Assembly: GCF_000152885.1 (NCBI RefSeq)
Contig: NZ_AAMX01000001.1
Location: 62,001-126,000 of the forward strand
Source: Idiomarina baltica OS145
GTDB taxonomy: Bacteria > Pseudomonadota > Gammaproteobacteria > Enterobacterales > Alteromonadaceae
Length of the DNA stretch: 64,000 nucleotides
Reading direction: 5' to 3'
How positions within the stretch are numbered: position 1 is the first letter of the stretch; each line of letters starts with the position of its first letter. A program made the position numbers and the translations under genes. Shown one piece after another: positions 1 to 9,120 of this stretch. The notes under the pieces were generated by a model that made no database searches, was not told where the DNA came from, and was given only the letters and a program-made list of their open reading frames with translations.

Positions 1-1061
1 GTTGCAATACTACGACGTTGCTCAGTTAATGCCTGTAGCGCTAAGGTATCGTCCCCTAAGGCACCGACGGCATAAATGCTATAACTCATTGTCGCTTCTA
101 ACGAGAACTCGATATCATCTAACACTTGGGGCGTGCCACCTGTTGCGGCGACATCGATCAAATAGTCACCTTCTGCGACGTTGATATAGTCAGTGGCTGA
201 TTGGAACGCAAGATCAGTGATTTGCGGATCGGCTGCGTTATTCAGCGTTACATCAACATTTGGTGCGTCAGCAGCGGCGTGAATAACACGTACATCCGCT
301 CCTGCGTTTGCGTCAGGAACTAAAACCGTACCGTCACCCGTTGCAATCTGCAGCGTCACAGGTGAATCGCCTGTTGCTGTATTATCTGTTGCAGCCACGA
401 TATAGTCACTGCCGTCGGGAAGCGTAATGGTACCCGAGTCATAGACCACGGTTGTTTCACCTACTGGGGTTAGACGAACACGATAGTCACCGGCTTCAAC
501 CGATACTTGACCTGAGTCATCACTAAACTCCAATGTGGCCGCGGGCGATGCGTCGGCAAGTGCTGCGTCAGGCGCTGTCAGATAGACATCAACTCCGGGG
601 GCGTTATAAGCTGCATGGACTACTTGAATGCGGCTATTGCCACTCGCAACGTCCGACACTGGATTACTAATGACTAAAGGTTCGAGACTTTCATCACTCA
701 CATTACCCACGGCAAATATTTCGTAGCGTGTGTCTGCGTTAAAAGTCAGGTCCGCCGGTCCAATGACTGCAGCTGTCGATTGGTCGGGTAAAATGCCCTC
801 AACCGTTATCGAATACTCACCTTCTTCGACTTCGATAACGCTGGAGCTGGCTTGATAAGGTACGTTTTCTAAAAGCGTTGTATCTTCTGCTATTACATTG
901 ACGCTCGGCGCATCAGAGGCTGTATGATGCACGCGTACGAAACTACTTTCTGGTGTGGGGTCGACAACTACTTCATCGTCGTTGTCATCGTCATCTAACC
1001 AACATCCCGACAAGACAAGCGTCGGCAAAAGTAGTACACTGAGTTTAGTGATTCCTCGCAT
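1..1061 (-). CDS. DUF4397-domain lipoprotein, 3' part outside the window
   Basis: Reading the minus strand from ATG at 1061 gives an uninterrupted frame of 353 codons to the window edge. It starts with a hydrophobic signal ending in the lipobox LVLSGC, followed by an acidic run (DDDDNDDE), so it is predicted to be a surface or periplasmic lipoprotein. At least three repeats contain the DUF4397 core (DAPSVNV, NAPGVDVYL, DAPNVDVTL), the beta-sandwich repeat of this family. A GAGGAAA ribosome site precedes the start. The product is acidic and rich in A, D, V and T. The C-terminus is not seen. Specific function is unknown; the family is generally cell-surface. Confidence 0.85.
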   Translation of the reverse strand, partial: MRGITKLSVLLLPTLVLSGCWLDDDDNDDEVVVDPTPESSFVRVHHTASDAPSVNVIAEDTTLLENVPYQASSSVIEVEEGEYSITVEGILPDQSTAAVIGPADLTFNADTRYEIFAVGNVSDESLEPLVISNPVSDVASGNSRIQVVHAAYNAPGVDVYLTAPDAALADASPAATLEFSDDSGQVSVEAGDYRVRLTPVGETTVVYDSGTITLPDGSDYIVAATDNTATGDSPVTLQIATGDGTVLVPDANAGADVRVIHAAADAPNVDVTLNNAADPQITDLAFQSATDYINVAEGDYLIDVAATGGTPQVLDDIEFSLEATMSYSIYAVGALGDDTLALQALTEQRRSIA

Positions 1062-1177
1062 TGTAATTTCCTCGTAATGATTAGGGCAAATATCACTACG
1101 AACTATGCAAATGCGAGGGATCACATTTGCTTAACAAATTTTGTAAAGAATTTGTAAGCTTGTATAGCTAGAATGAT

Positions 1178-1756
1178 CTAGTAATACGAGTGTTCACCAC
1201 GTTCATGTTCAGTCACATCTCGGACGCCCGTGATCTCATCTGGGAAACGCTCGATGAGTTCTTTCTCAATACCGTTTTTCACGGTCACGTCGATCATGCT
1301 ACAGCCGTTACAACCACCACCAAATTGTAAGACCGCTTTACCGTCCTCGGTGATTTCAGTCACTAAAACATGACCCCCATGATTGGCAAGCTGAGGATTA
1401 ATTTCCGCTTGAATCACATATTCCACACGGTCAATCAGAGGCGCGTCGTCAGCCACTTTACGTGCTTTAGCGTTAGGCGCCTTCAGTGTCAATTGTGAAC
1501 CAAGTTCTTGTTCCTCAAAATCAATCACAGCGTCTTCTAAAAACGGCGCGCTTCCTGAATCAACGACTGCGTCGAAACCGTTAAAAGGAAGTCGTTCATC
1601 ATCTGGCTCAACTGAGTCGGGTGGGCAGTAAGATACACCGCACTCAGCATTCGGCATCCCAGGATTAACAACAAATACGCGAATGTTTGTGCCTTCGGGC
1701 TGATCAGCTAACAACTTACAGAAGTGCTTTTGTGCAGATTCCGAAATGCGGATCAT
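1178..1756 (-). CDS. nfuA: Fe/S biogenesis protein NfuA
   Basis: This 192-residue protein has the NfuA architecture: an N-terminal degenerate A-type scaffold domain (about 1-95) and a C-terminal Nfu domain (about 105-180) with the cluster-ligating motif GGGCNGCSM (CxxC). NfuA carries a 4Fe-4S cluster and delivers it to client apoproteins, especially under oxidative stress or iron limitation. The length matches the family. It is followed downstream on the same strand by nothing close, and upstream by comF, which is the usual gammaproteobacterial neighbour. No disruption is seen. Confidence 0.96.
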   Translation of the reverse strand: MIRISESAQKHFCKLLADQPEGTNIRVFVVNPGMPNAECGVSYCPPDSVEPDDERLPFNGFDAVVDSGSAPFLEDAVIDFEEQELGSQLTLKAPNAKARKVADDAPLIDRVEYVIQAEINPQLANHGGHVLVTEITEDGKAVLQFGGGCNGCSMIDVTVKNGIEKELIERFPDEITGVRDVTEHERGEHSYY

Positions 1757-1794
1757 AATATCACCGTTCCTATACTTGAGTAATTTACTAGGTT

Positions 1795-2538
1795 TTATTC
1801 TAACGCAGACACTGCCAAAAGACTAGTGTTCGAGCGGGACGCTCCTAGGTTATACGCCAGACTCCAAACATCAACTGAACGCGCACCAACGGCATGTAGT
1901 GCCTCACTCGCAGCGCAAAAACTTGCGCCTGTTGTGCAGATATCATCAATTACCGCAATCGACTGACCCGATAATTTGCGATTCGCCTTAATAGCTCCTA
2001 TTCGACTCAGCCAGCGCTGTTGTCGACTGCGATACTTTTGCTTGTCCAAACGTTTTATCCATAGCAAGCCACGTTTGGCAACCGGGATCGAAAGTAAACG
2101 TCCGCAATGGTGAGCAATCAAGCCGGCGGGATGAAAGCCTCGTTTTAACCAATCCTTGTCAGTACTTGGCATAGCGACTAAATAGTCAGGCAAAGGCATG
2201 CTGTGATAGCGATAGGTAAGCAAAACCTGTGCGCTCAGTTGTAATGCCAATAGTCGAGCCCAGTGACTGTTTCCACTCTCCTTAAAGCGATTGATTAGCC
2301 AACGTATTGACGTGTGATATCGCCAAACTGCGATGCAAAGCCGCTGTCGACGGAAGCAACGCTCTCCATGCGGTGGTGCATGTTCCAACAACAAGTGCCG
2401 AAAGGAACGAGGGCACATTCTGGGCAACTGCGCACTGCAAATAGTGCAGATTCCGGTTAGCGAGTTCGTTGGTTGTTGGCAAAAGACACAATCATTGAAT
2501 TGCAGTATGATGGCGAGGTGATTAAGGCGAGATAGCAT
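1795..2538 (-). CDS. comF: ComF/GntX family phosphoribosyltransferase-like protein
   Basis: The 247-residue protein has an N-terminal Cys4 zinc-binding segment (CVFC...CTIC) and a C-terminal type I phosphoribosyltransferase domain with the PRPP-loop signature [11 protein letters not shown]. ComF proteins are needed for DNA uptake in naturally transformable bacteria; the E. coli homologue is GntX (YhgH), encoded next to nfuA and bioH exactly as here. It is divergently transcribed from bioH, with 34 bp between start codons. The biochemical substrate of the family is not known. Transformation is relevant here because comM is interrupted later in this window. Confidence 0.9.
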   Translation of the reverse strand: MLSRLNHLAIILQFNDCVFCQQPTNSLTGICTICSAQLPRMCPRSFRHLLLEHAPPHGERCFRRQRLCIAVWRYHTSIRWLINRFKESGNSHWARLLALQLSAQVLLTYRYHSMPLPDYLVAMPSTDKDWLKRGFHPAGLIAHHCGRLLSIPVAKRGLLWIKRLDKQKYRSRQQRWLSRIGAIKANRKLSGQSIAVIDDICTTGASFCAASEALHAVGARSVDVWSLAYNLGASRSNTSLLAVSALE

Positions 2539-2572
2539 AGTTCATCAATATCGACAAAAAAAGAGAAACATA

Positions 2573-3337
2573 GTGAGTATTGCAATAACACGACAGGGGC
2601 AAGGGGAAGATTTAGTTGTACTCCATGGCTGGGGTATGAATCGTCACGTATGGAGCTTGATAAAAGACGAACTCAGCAAACACTTCAATATATGGCTGGT
2701 CGATCTGCCAGGCTTTGGTGATAGTCATGAAGAAACCCTATCGAATTCCGTCGATTCCATCGCTGACCAATTGCTATCTTCCCTACCTCAACGTTTCCAT
2801 ATATTGGGCTGGTCAATGGGTGGATTAATAGCCACGTCGTTAGCTACCCGACACTGCCAGCGCGTCGATAAATTGATCACCGTAGCGTCATCCCCTTACT
2901 TTCTGGAGTCGAGTGATTGGCCAGGCATCAAGCCACGATTAATGACCCAGCTAGAAACCGATTTACAAAATGATTTTCGTAAAACGGTGGAGCGCTTTTT
3001 ATCACTCCAAGCGATGGGCAGTAAAAATGCAAAGCAGCAAGTAAAGCAACTCAAACAGTGGTTATTTGAATCCCCGTTAGCCTCTGAAGAAACATTGCTT
3101 ACCGGACTGAAATTGCTTGAAAAAACTGATCTTCGCAACACTCTCAAGCATATTCAAGCGCCTATGCTACGCATGTATGGTCGACTTGATGGGCTGGTAC
3201 CTATCAGCGCTTGTCAGGCGATCGAGCCCTTAGTTCCACAGTCCACGTCCTACGTATTTAATGACAGCGCTCACGCGCCATTCATCACCGAACCCGAATT
3301 GTTTATCGAACGCCTGATAAGCTTTATCAAAGGCTGA
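2573..3337 (+). CDS. bioH: Pimeloyl-[acyl-carrier protein] methyl ester esterase
   Basis: This 254-residue alpha/beta-hydrolase has the oxyanion segment HGWGMN, the nucleophile elbow GWSMGG and a C-terminal catalytic histidine in DSAHAPF. BioH hydrolyses pimeloyl-ACP methyl ester, ending pimelate synthesis for biotin. It starts with GTG at 2573 after an AGAAA-rich stretch. The synteny nfuA-comF-bioH supports BioH over another hydrolase. Its stop codon directly abuts the stop of mutM on the other strand (3337/3338), so the two genes converge with no spacer. Confidence 0.9.
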   Translation: MSIAITRQGQGEDLVVLHGWGMNRHVWSLIKDELSKHFNIWLVDLPGFGDSHEETLSNSVDSIADQLLSSLPQRFHILGWSMGGLIATSLATRHCQRVDKLITVASSPYFLESSDWPGIKPRLMTQLETDLQNDFRKTVERFLSLQAMGSKNAKQQVKQLKQWLFESPLASEETLLTGLKLLEKTDLRNTLKHIQAPMLRMYGRLDGLVPISACQAIEPLVPQSTSYVFNDSAHAPFITEPELFIERLISFIKG

Positions 3338-4149
3338 TTAACGTTGGCATTGTGTGCAATACACCGTACTGCGCTGGCCTAAACGAATTTCTCGCAATGG
3401 CTTTTTACAGACCATGCACATTTTTCCGCCACGCCCATAAACCTGAAGTTTTTGGGCAAAATAACCGGGGGAACCATCCACTCGAGTAAAGTCACGTAAC
3501 GTCGTGCCCCCCTGCCGTATCGCCTCAGCTAATGTCTCTTTGATGTGCTTAACCAATCGTTCATAGCGCACTTTACTTATTGCTCCAGCGGCGCGCTTGG
3601 GATGAATACCTGCTTTAAAGAGCGCTTCATTGGCGTAGATATTACCCACACCAACCACTTGATGGTTGTCCATGATGAACGTCTTTATCGGTTGCTTTTT
3701 GTTGCGTGATCGCTCGAATAGATAATCTGCATTAAATTCATCCGTCAAAGGCTCGGGTCCAAGCATCGCTAGCAGCTTATGCTCGTCAGCATTCGTTTCA
3801 GTAAATAATAGGGCGCCAAACCGACGCGGATCGTTGAGCCGCAAACATTGTCCCGTCGTGAACTCTATTTCGATGTGGTCATGCTTAACGCGCGGTGTTT
3901 CAATCGGCACTACGCGTAGCTTTCCTGACATGCCGAGATGCAAAATGAGTGTGCCCTGCTCAGTTTCTAGCAGTAAATATTTCGCTCGTCGACCACGCGA
4001 AGAAGACGGCTTCCTTCAACGTGATGAACTTGGTCAGGCACAGGCCAGCGTAATCGTGTATCGTGAACATTAACACGCTCAATTTTATGCCCTTCAATAT
4101 GCGGGGCTATCCCCATACGACTCACTTCAACTTCTGGTAATTCTGGCAC
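3338..4149 (-). pseudogene. mutM: Formamidopyrimidine-DNA glycosylase, frameshifted
   Basis: The N-terminal reading frame starts MPELPEVEVS, with catalytic Pro2 and Glu3, and runs about 53 residues to RLLRVV. It then leaves frame and stops at 3967-3969. The rest of MutM continues in another frame from about 3990 ([17 protein letters not shown]) to the C-terminal zinc finger (CMVC...CTQC). The total span is 812 bp, one base short of the 813 expected for a 270-residue MutM, so a single-base deletion lies around 3988-3996. The residues next to the break include the conserved lysine of the RRAKYL segment. MutM removes 8-oxoguanine. This is either a real mutation or a sequencing error; nothing else in the gene looks decayed. 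Confidence 0.88.
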
Positions 4150-4161
4150 AATGAGGCTCCA

Positions 4162-4647
4162 CTAGTTACTAGGAATTAGAGACGCGCGAGTTGCGTTTTC
4201 TATTAAATATAATTGTCCTTGCTGCGGCAGCCTAAGCATTACCGTGGGTTTATCATAAAGCTCAACTTCAGCATAATTATCGTTGCCAAAATACAAAGTC
4301 ACGATGACTGGATCGCCTTGAGGCCTCTGGCTTGTCGCTGAAATCGCCAACTGTAGCCATTGATTAATAAGCGCCAACACTTGCTCTTGGGATTGAATAC
4401 AATCGCCTTGGCAGGTCCATTGCTGCTCCTTCAGTTGGTATTTTGAGCCTGCAAATTCGATTCCTGTGAGTTCATCTGACTTGCCCATCAACGACTGAGT
4501 GGGTCCCGAGCTTATCTTGGTATTCGGATTTGGAAAAGCAAACCAAAAAGTCGCCACGATGATAAGTACCACGTAAACGATGATATTATTCCAAGTGCTT
4601 TTTTTAAATGTGAGTCCAAAAAACCGTCGCTTTTCGTTAATATCCAT
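4162..4647 (-). CDS. Hypothetical single-pass membrane protein
   Basis: This roughly 161-residue protein was not recognised. It has one N-terminal transmembrane helix (about residues 20-40, NIIVYVVLIIVATFWFAF) preceded by basic residues, so the C-terminal domain probably lies in the periplasm. That domain has a CxxxxC pair (CQGDC) and an alternating strand pattern. I chose ATG at 4647 over the upstream ATG at 4668 because an AGAGAG ribosome site sits 6-8 bases before it. It is 12 bp upstream of mutM on the same strand and may be cotranscribed with it. Confidence 0.7.
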   Translation of the reverse strand: MDINEKRRFFGLTFKKSTWNNIIVYVVLIIVATFWFAFPNPNTKISSGPTQSLMGKSDELTGIEFAGSKYQLKEQQWTCQGDCIQSQEQVLALINQWLQLAISATSQRPQGDPVIVTLYFGNDNYAEVELYDKPTVMLRLPQQGQLYLIENATRASLIPSN

Positions 4648-4720
4648 AGACTCTCTTCGACAAAACAATTGTTGATATCACAATAATACTTTATATTCTC
4701 GCCGCTTATCTTATTTAATC

Positions 4721-5359
4721 ATGGCTATGGAAAAAATATCCCATCACATTGACTCGATAATCGACGCGCTCGTTGAGCGTGGATACGCAATTATTCCGAG
4801 TTTTTTACCCCACGCCGTCGCAGAACCACTGTATCAAGAAGCGAGCCAAATTGCCTCAGCTCATTGGCAAACCGCTGCCATTGGACGCGCTCAAACACAT
4901 ACCATTAATACGATGGTTCGTAACGATAGGATTATTTGGCTAGACGATAACAGCACTTACGGCGCCCCCTTCCTGAATTTAATGGAACAGTTACGACTCG
5001 CTGTTAACCGCACGCTCTTTATGGGTTTGTTCGACTACGAATGTCACTTAGCTCACTACCCTAAAGGCGCGTTTTATAAAAAACATCTGGACGCGTTTAA
5101 AGGTAAAAGTAATCGCAAGTTAACCACGGTGCTGTATCTTAACCCCAAGTGGAGCGAGGCCGATGGCGGCGAATTAGTAATGTACGGAAAGCGCGGTGAG
5201 GTGTTGGAAAAAGTGTTACCAAAACGTGGCACATTAGTTGTGTTTTTAAGCGACCAGTTTGTACACGAGGTACTTCCTAGCCAAAAAGATCGTTTCAGTT
5301 TAACAGGTTGGTTCCGGTTAAACGCCAGCATCTCCGGCATTATCGATCCACCACGCTAA
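4721..5359 (+). CDS. 2OG-Fe(II) oxygenase (prolyl-4-hydroxylase/SM-20-like)
   Basis: The 212-residue protein fits the P4Hc/SM-20 family of 2-oxoglutarate-dependent iron oxygenases. The iron ligands are visible as HLD (KKHLDAF) and a distal histidine (FVHEVLP), followed by the 2-oxoglutarate-binding arginine in DRFSLTGWFR; the GGEL strand is also present. The substrate is unknown; homologues hydroxylate protein side chains or act in stress responses. It is transcribed divergently from the small membrane protein gene and is followed by a strong hairpin at 5393-5421. Confidence 0.85.
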   Translation: MAMEKISHHIDSIIDALVERGYAIIPSFLPHAVAEPLYQEASQIASAHWQTAAIGRAQTHTINTMVRNDRIIWLDDNSTYGAPFLNLMEQLRLAVNRTLFMGLFDYECHLAHYPKGAFYKKHLDAFKGKSNRKLTTVLYLNPKWSEADGGELVMYGKRGEVLEKVLPKRGTLVVFLSDQFVHEVLPSQKDRFSLTGWFRLNASISGIIDPPR

Positions 5360-5392
5360 TCTAGTCGCGCATGTAGCATAAATTTTAGATAT

Positions 5393-5421
5393 AAAAAAAC
5401 CGGCGTAGTAGCCGGTTTTTT
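5393..5421. terminator. Bidirectional rho-independent terminator
   Basis: An ACCGGC / GCCGGT stem with a short GTAGTA-type loop is flanked by an A-run on the left and a T-run on the right. It therefore works in both directions: for the oxygenase gene on the plus strand and for the rpmB-rpmG operon on the minus strand. Confidence 0.88.
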
Positions 5422-5437
5422 GCGAAACAAAACCAAA

Positions 5438-5593
5438 TTACTTGATTTTTGCTTCCTTGAAGATCACGTGTTTACGAACCACTGGATCGAACTTTTTGAT
5501 CTCCATTTTCTCTGGCATGGTGCGTTTATTTTTGTCTGTAGTATAGAAATAACCTGTACCAGCAGACGACACCAAACGAATCTTATCGCGCAT
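5438..5593 (-). CDS. rpmG: 50S ribosomal protein L33
   Basis: This short gene encodes a 51-residue basic protein beginning [19 protein letters not shown] and ending FKEAKIK, a clear L33. This form lacks the CxxC zinc ribbons found in some L33 paralogues, which is normal for gammaproteobacteria. It lies 12 bp downstream of rpmB in the conserved rpmB-rpmG operon and ends just before the 5393-5421 terminator. Confidence 0.97.
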   Translation of the reverse strand: MRDKIRLVSSAGTGYFYTTDKNKRTMPEKMEIKKFDPVVRKHVIFKEAKIK

Positions 5594-5605
5594 AATATCT
5601 GTTCC

Positions 5606-5842
5606 TTACACCTTGATACCACGGCCGCGGAGATCCGCTAATACCGAGTCAATACCATTTTTATCGATGATACGCATACCTTTGGTAGAAATGCGTAATT
5701 TTACCCAACGCTTCTCGCTCTCAACCCAGAAGCGGTGAGTTTGTAAGTTTGGTAAAAAGCGACGCTTAGTCGCATTGCGTGCGTGCGAGCGGTTGTTACC
5801 GACTACCGGACGCTTACCTGTAACTTGGCATACTTGTGACAT
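5606..5842 (-). CDS. rpmB: 50S ribosomal protein L28
   Basis: From ATG at 5842 the product is 78 residues starting [17 protein letters not shown], the standard N-terminus of L28. Longer in-frame starts upstream (to 5926) are not supported, because family members begin at this methionine. The TGKRP and NxRSHA segments are the family signature. It is first gene of the rpmB-rpmG operon; L28 binds 23S rRNA in the large subunit. Confidence 0.97.
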   Translation of the reverse strand: MSQVCQVTGKRPVVGNNRSHARNATKRRFLPNLQTHRFWVESEKRWVKLRISTKGMRIIDKNGIDSVLADLRGRGIKV

Positions 5843-6022
5843 GTCTCTACTCCAAAATTGCTGCAAGCTCGCCTGTCGCCCAATTTGACCTTGCCTAGAA
5901 ATCCGAGGGCGCATTTTATACAGCAAACAGGCCCGCTAATCAAGCTAAAACGGCGGTTTTTTGATCTCTTTGATCGTTCGGGCGCAATTTTACGCTATCT
6001 TGCAATAGATCTCCAGTGATTA

Positions 6023-6697
6023 TTAAATAAGCCCTCTTTCGGCAAATGACACAGGATCACCACTACCGATCACGAAGTGATCAAGCAACGCAACGTCAAC
6101 CAGGGCGAGTGCTTTCTGGAGTCTCTCTGTTACCCGTTTATCCGCCTGGCTCGGTTCCGCCACTCCCGATGGGTGGTTATGCGCCAGGATAACGGCAGCC
6201 GCATTATGCTGCATGACAAGTTTAAGCACTTCACGCGGATAAACTGGAGCAGCATTAATCGTACCGTAGAATAGCTCTTCATAACGCAACAAACGATGTT
6301 GGCTATCAAGCAATAGCAGTGCAAAAACCTCTCGCCGCTGATGACGCAACTGAGTTGACAAATACTCCTTCACCATCGATGGTTCAGTAAATCCGTCCCG
6401 CCGCGAAAGTTGCCAAGCTAAGTAGCGTTTTGAGAGTTCGAGTACCACTTGTAGCTGATTAATCCGCGCGGGCCCTAGCCCTTTTACAGCCATCAGTTGC
6501 TGGTTCGAGGATGTCAGTAATGGGCCAATCCCGTTGAATTGCACGAGCAGCTGTCGTGCAAACGTAACCACGTCCAAACCTCGACAACCACTCCCCAATA
6601 AGATCGCCAACAGTTCCGCATCTGACAGCGCACTAACTCCAAACTGCTGTAACTTTTCCCGGGGTCTTTCAGACTCAGGCCAAGACTTTACACTCAT
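6023..6697 (-). CDS. radC: RadC-like JAB/MPN metalloprotease-fold protein
   Basis: The chosen start at 6697 gives a 224-residue product beginning MSVKSWPESERPREKL, matching the N-terminus of RadC and following a GGAG site; in-frame ATGs further upstream would run into the coaBC promoter. An N-terminal helix-hairpin-helix-like region is followed by the JAB domain with the metal motif HNHPSG....S..D (AHNHPSGVAEPSQAD). Despite its name the family has no proven repair role. It is divergent from coaBC, as in many gammaproteobacteria. Confidence 0.93.
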   Translation of the reverse strand: MSVKSWPESERPREKLQQFGVSALSDAELLAILLGSGCRGLDVVTFARQLLVQFNGIGPLLTSSNQQLMAVKGLGPARINQLQVVLELSKRYLAWQLSRRDGFTEPSMVKEYLSTQLRHQRREVFALLLLDSQHRLLRYEELFYGTINAAPVYPREVLKLVMQHNAAAVILAHNHPSGVAEPSQADKRVTERLQKALALVDVALLDHFVIGSGDPVSFAERGLI

Positions 6698-6803
6698 TGA
6701 TTCAGCTCCGCTAAAATACTCGAGTGTAGCCTTACAGACTACCGCCTCGCCGTAGCTCATGTTATCTTTACGTGTCTTAACATACGGACGTTGGTGATTC
6801 ATC

Positions 6804-8021
6804 ATGAGTGCACTTGCAGGTCAACATATTTTAATCGGTATCACCGGAGGCATAGCAGCCTATAAAATACCCGAACTGATACGTCGCCTCAAAGACGAGG
6901 GCGCGCAGGTTCGTGTCATACTGACCAAAGGTGGCGAAGCCTTTGTGACGCCCATGACACTTCAAGCGGTATCCGGTGAAGAAGTGCATAGTGAACTACT
7001 CGACACACAAGCAGAAGCCGGTATGGGTCACATTCAACTGGCGAAGTGGGCCGATATTGTTATGATTGCGCCGGCCAGCGCTAATACGTTAGCTAAACTC
7101 GCTCATGGCTTTGCTGATGATCTACTCAGTACCGTTTGTCTTGCCACTGCTGCACCGTTGTTGCTGGCGCCGGCAATGAATCAACAAATGTGGCAACACC
7201 CTGCGGTTAAGGCCAATATGCAACGGCTTAGCGAGCAAGGAGTCAAGGCGATTGGCCCCGAGTCGGGCTCGCAGGCCTGTGGCGATGTAGGTGCTGGACG
7301 CATGAGTGAGCCCCATCAAATTAAAACGTTCATCATTGAGCAGTTACAGGATTCAGTGAGTAAACCGCTTGCAGGCGTGCGACTCACTATCACTGCAGGT
7401 CCAACGCGAGAAGCAATTGACCCCGTGCGTTACATCAGTAACCACAGCTCCGGTAAAATGGGATTTGCCCTGGCTCAGTCGGCAGCCAAACTCGGTGCTG
7501 AAGTGACACTGATAGCAGGTCCTGTTGACCTTCAAACGCCCACGGGGGTGAAACGGCTTGATGTAGAATCAGCGCAAGAGATGTTAGAAGCAGCCCTGGC
7601 GAACCCGAGTGACATTTTTATCGGTTGTGCTGCAGTGGCAGATTATCGTGTCGCGAATATCGCCGAACACAAAATAAAGAAGAACGCTCAATCGGGTGCT
7701 CCGCAACTCGAGCTTATTGAAAACCCAGACATTCTAAAAACCATTGCTGAACAGAACCCTGCACCGATGTGCGTTGGCTTTGCAGCGGAAACACGCGACG
7801 TAGAAACGTATGCGATTGATAAATTGAAACGTAAAAAGTTAGCGCTCATCATCGCCAATGATGTTAGCAATAGTGATATTGGCTTTAATAGTGATAATAA
7901 CGCCGCCGTGGTGCTCAGTGCTGACGAGCGTGTGGTGTTTGAGCAACAAAGTAAAACATCGCTTGCCCATCAGCTGGCACACTATATTGCGAACCACTTT
8001 CATCAGAATTTTCGTAGATAA
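6804..8021 (+). CDS. coaBC: Bifunctional phosphopantothenoylcysteine decarboxylase/synthetase
   Basis: The 405-residue protein contains CoaC (about 1-185), with the flavin-binding GGIAAYK start, active-site histidine region GHIQLAKWAD and PAMN motif, then CoaB (about 190-400) with TAGPTREAIDPVR and a KIKK motif. It converts 4'-phosphopantothenate and cysteine to 4'-phosphopantetheine in coenzyme A synthesis. It is followed after 18 bp by dut, the standard dfp-dut order. Length is typical. Confidence 0.96.
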   Translation: MSALAGQHILIGITGGIAAYKIPELIRRLKDEGAQVRVILTKGGEAFVTPMTLQAVSGEEVHSELLDTQAEAGMGHIQLAKWADIVMIAPASANTLAKLAHGFADDLLSTVCLATAAPLLLAPAMNQQMWQHPAVKANMQRLSEQGVKAIGPESGSQACGDVGAGRMSEPHQIKTFIIEQLQDSVSKPLAGVRLTITAGPTREAIDPVRYISNHSSGKMGFALAQSAAKLGAEVTLIAGPVDLQTPTGVKRLDVESAQEMLEAALANPSDIFIGCAAVADYRVANIAEHKIKKNAQSGAPQLELIENPDILKTIAEQNPAPMCVGFAAETRDVETYAIDKLKRKKLALIIANDVSNSDIGFNSDNNAAVVLSADERVVFEQQSKTSLAHQLAHYIANHFHQNFRR

Positions 8022-8039
8022 TTAAGGAACCGAATCAAT

Positions 8040-8495
8040 ATGACCTCGGTAGAAGTCAAGATACTTAATCCTAAAATTGGCACCGACATCCCGCTTCCTG
8101 AGTACGCCACTAGCGGTTCAGCAGGCATGGATCTTCGCGCGTGTATTGATGCGCCCATGACTATTGCAGCAGGACAGACGCACTTAGTCGGAACTGGACT
8201 TGCCATGCATATCGGTAACCCAAACTATGCAGCGACGTTATTACCTCGCTCTGGACTTGGACACAAACACGGTATCATTCTTGGCAACCTTGTCGGACTC
8301 ATTGACTCGGACTATCAGGGCGAGCTTAAGGTGTCCGTTTGGAATCGTAGTGAAAGAGATTACGTAATTGAACCTGGCGACCGCATTGCACAACTAGTGA
8401 TTGTTCCTGTCATTCAGGCCGATCTCAACATTGTAAACGAGTTCGCTGCAAGCGATCGCGGCCAAGGCGGGTTTGGCCATTCTGGTAAGCAATAG
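8040..8495 (+). CDS. dut: dUTP diphosphatase
   Basis: The 151-residue protein has the trimeric dUTPase motifs: GSAGMDLRA near the N-terminus, [16 protein letters not shown], and the C-terminal [12 protein letters not shown] glycine-rich arm that closes over the substrate. It hydrolyses dUTP to dUMP and pyrophosphate, preventing uracil misincorporation and feeding dTMP synthesis. It sits between coaBC and slmA on the same strand with short spacers, as an apparent operon. Confidence 0.97.
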   Translation: MTSVEVKILNPKIGTDIPLPEYATSGSAGMDLRACIDAPMTIAAGQTHLVGTGLAMHIGNPNYAATLLPRSGLGHKHGIILGNLVGLIDSDYQGELKVSVWNRSERDYVIEPGDRIAQLVIVPVIQADLNIVNEFAASDRGQGGFGHSGKQ

Positions 8496-8511
8496 TTAAT
8501 TAGGTAACGCG

Positions 8512-9105
8512 ATGACACAACAAAAAAGAAACCGTCGTGAAGAGATTCTACAAGCCCTTGCCGCCATGTTGGAGACAAGCCCCGGGCAACGGATTACCAC
8601 GGCAAAATTAGCGGCTAACTTGGGTGTTTCGGAAGCAGCGTTATACCGTCACTTTCCATCAAAAGCACGTATGTTCGAGGGGCTTATTGAGTTTGTCGAA
8701 GATACGCTTTTAAGCCGCATTAATTTAATTATGGACGAAGAGAAAGACACGCTGATGCGTTGCCAAACGATCCTTAAGTTAGTGCTTACTTTCGCTGAAA
8801 GAAATCCTGGAATTACTCGTGTCATATCAGGTGATGCATTAATGGGGGAGCATGACAGGCTACGCCATAGGATAGAGGATTTATTTAACCGTATTGAGTC
8901 ACAACTGAAGCAAGTTTTACGTGAAAAGGCATTAAGAGAACAAAAGCGGTTCGCTGTAGAAGAAGGTGTACTCGCGAATCTATTATTGTCATTCGCTGAT
9001 GGTAAGATTAGTCAATTCGTACGTTCAGATTTTAAACGCTTACCTACGGAACACTTTGAGCAACAGTGGCAACTTATGGAACAACAATTACTGGCTGCAT
9101 CCTAG
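8512..9105 (+). CDS. slmA: Nucleoid occlusion factor SlmA
   Basis: This 197-residue TetR-fold protein starts [20 protein letters not shown] and has an HTH ([20 protein letters not shown]) typical of SlmA. SlmA binds chromosomal sites and antagonises FtsZ polymerisation over the nucleoid. Synteny with coaBC and dut supports SlmA rather than a generic TetR repressor. Its final codons and stop lie inside a perfect 15-bp inverted repeat (9084-9119). Confidence 0.94.
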   Translation: MTQQKRNRREEILQALAAMLETSPGQRITTAKLAANLGVSEAALYRHFPSKARMFEGLIEFVEDTLLSRINLIMDEEKDTLMRCQTILKLVLTFAERNPGITRVISGDALMGEHDRLRHRIEDLFNRIESQLKQVLREKALREQKRFAVEEGVLANLLLSFADGKISQFVRSDFKRLPTEHFEQQWQLMEQQLLAAS

Positions 9106-9119
9106 CAGCCAGTAATTGT
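9084..9119. terminator. Long perfect hairpin between convergent slmA and gpsA
   Basis: Arms 9084-9098 and 9105-9119 pair without mismatch around a 6-base loop (ATCCTA). The left arm encodes the last SlmA residues, and the slmA stop codon TAG straddles loop and right arm. The structure ends one base before the gpsA stop codon region at 9121. There is no long T-run, so it may terminate both convergent genes or protect 3' ends. Confidence 0.65.
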
Positions 9120-9120
9120 A

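Noticed and set aside
2-184. 60-codon frame on the plus strand
   Set aside because: Arginine-rich antisense product of the DUF4397 lipoprotein gene.
5420-5641. 73-codon frame on the plus strand
   Set aside because: Mirror of rpmG, which is the real gene on the other strand.
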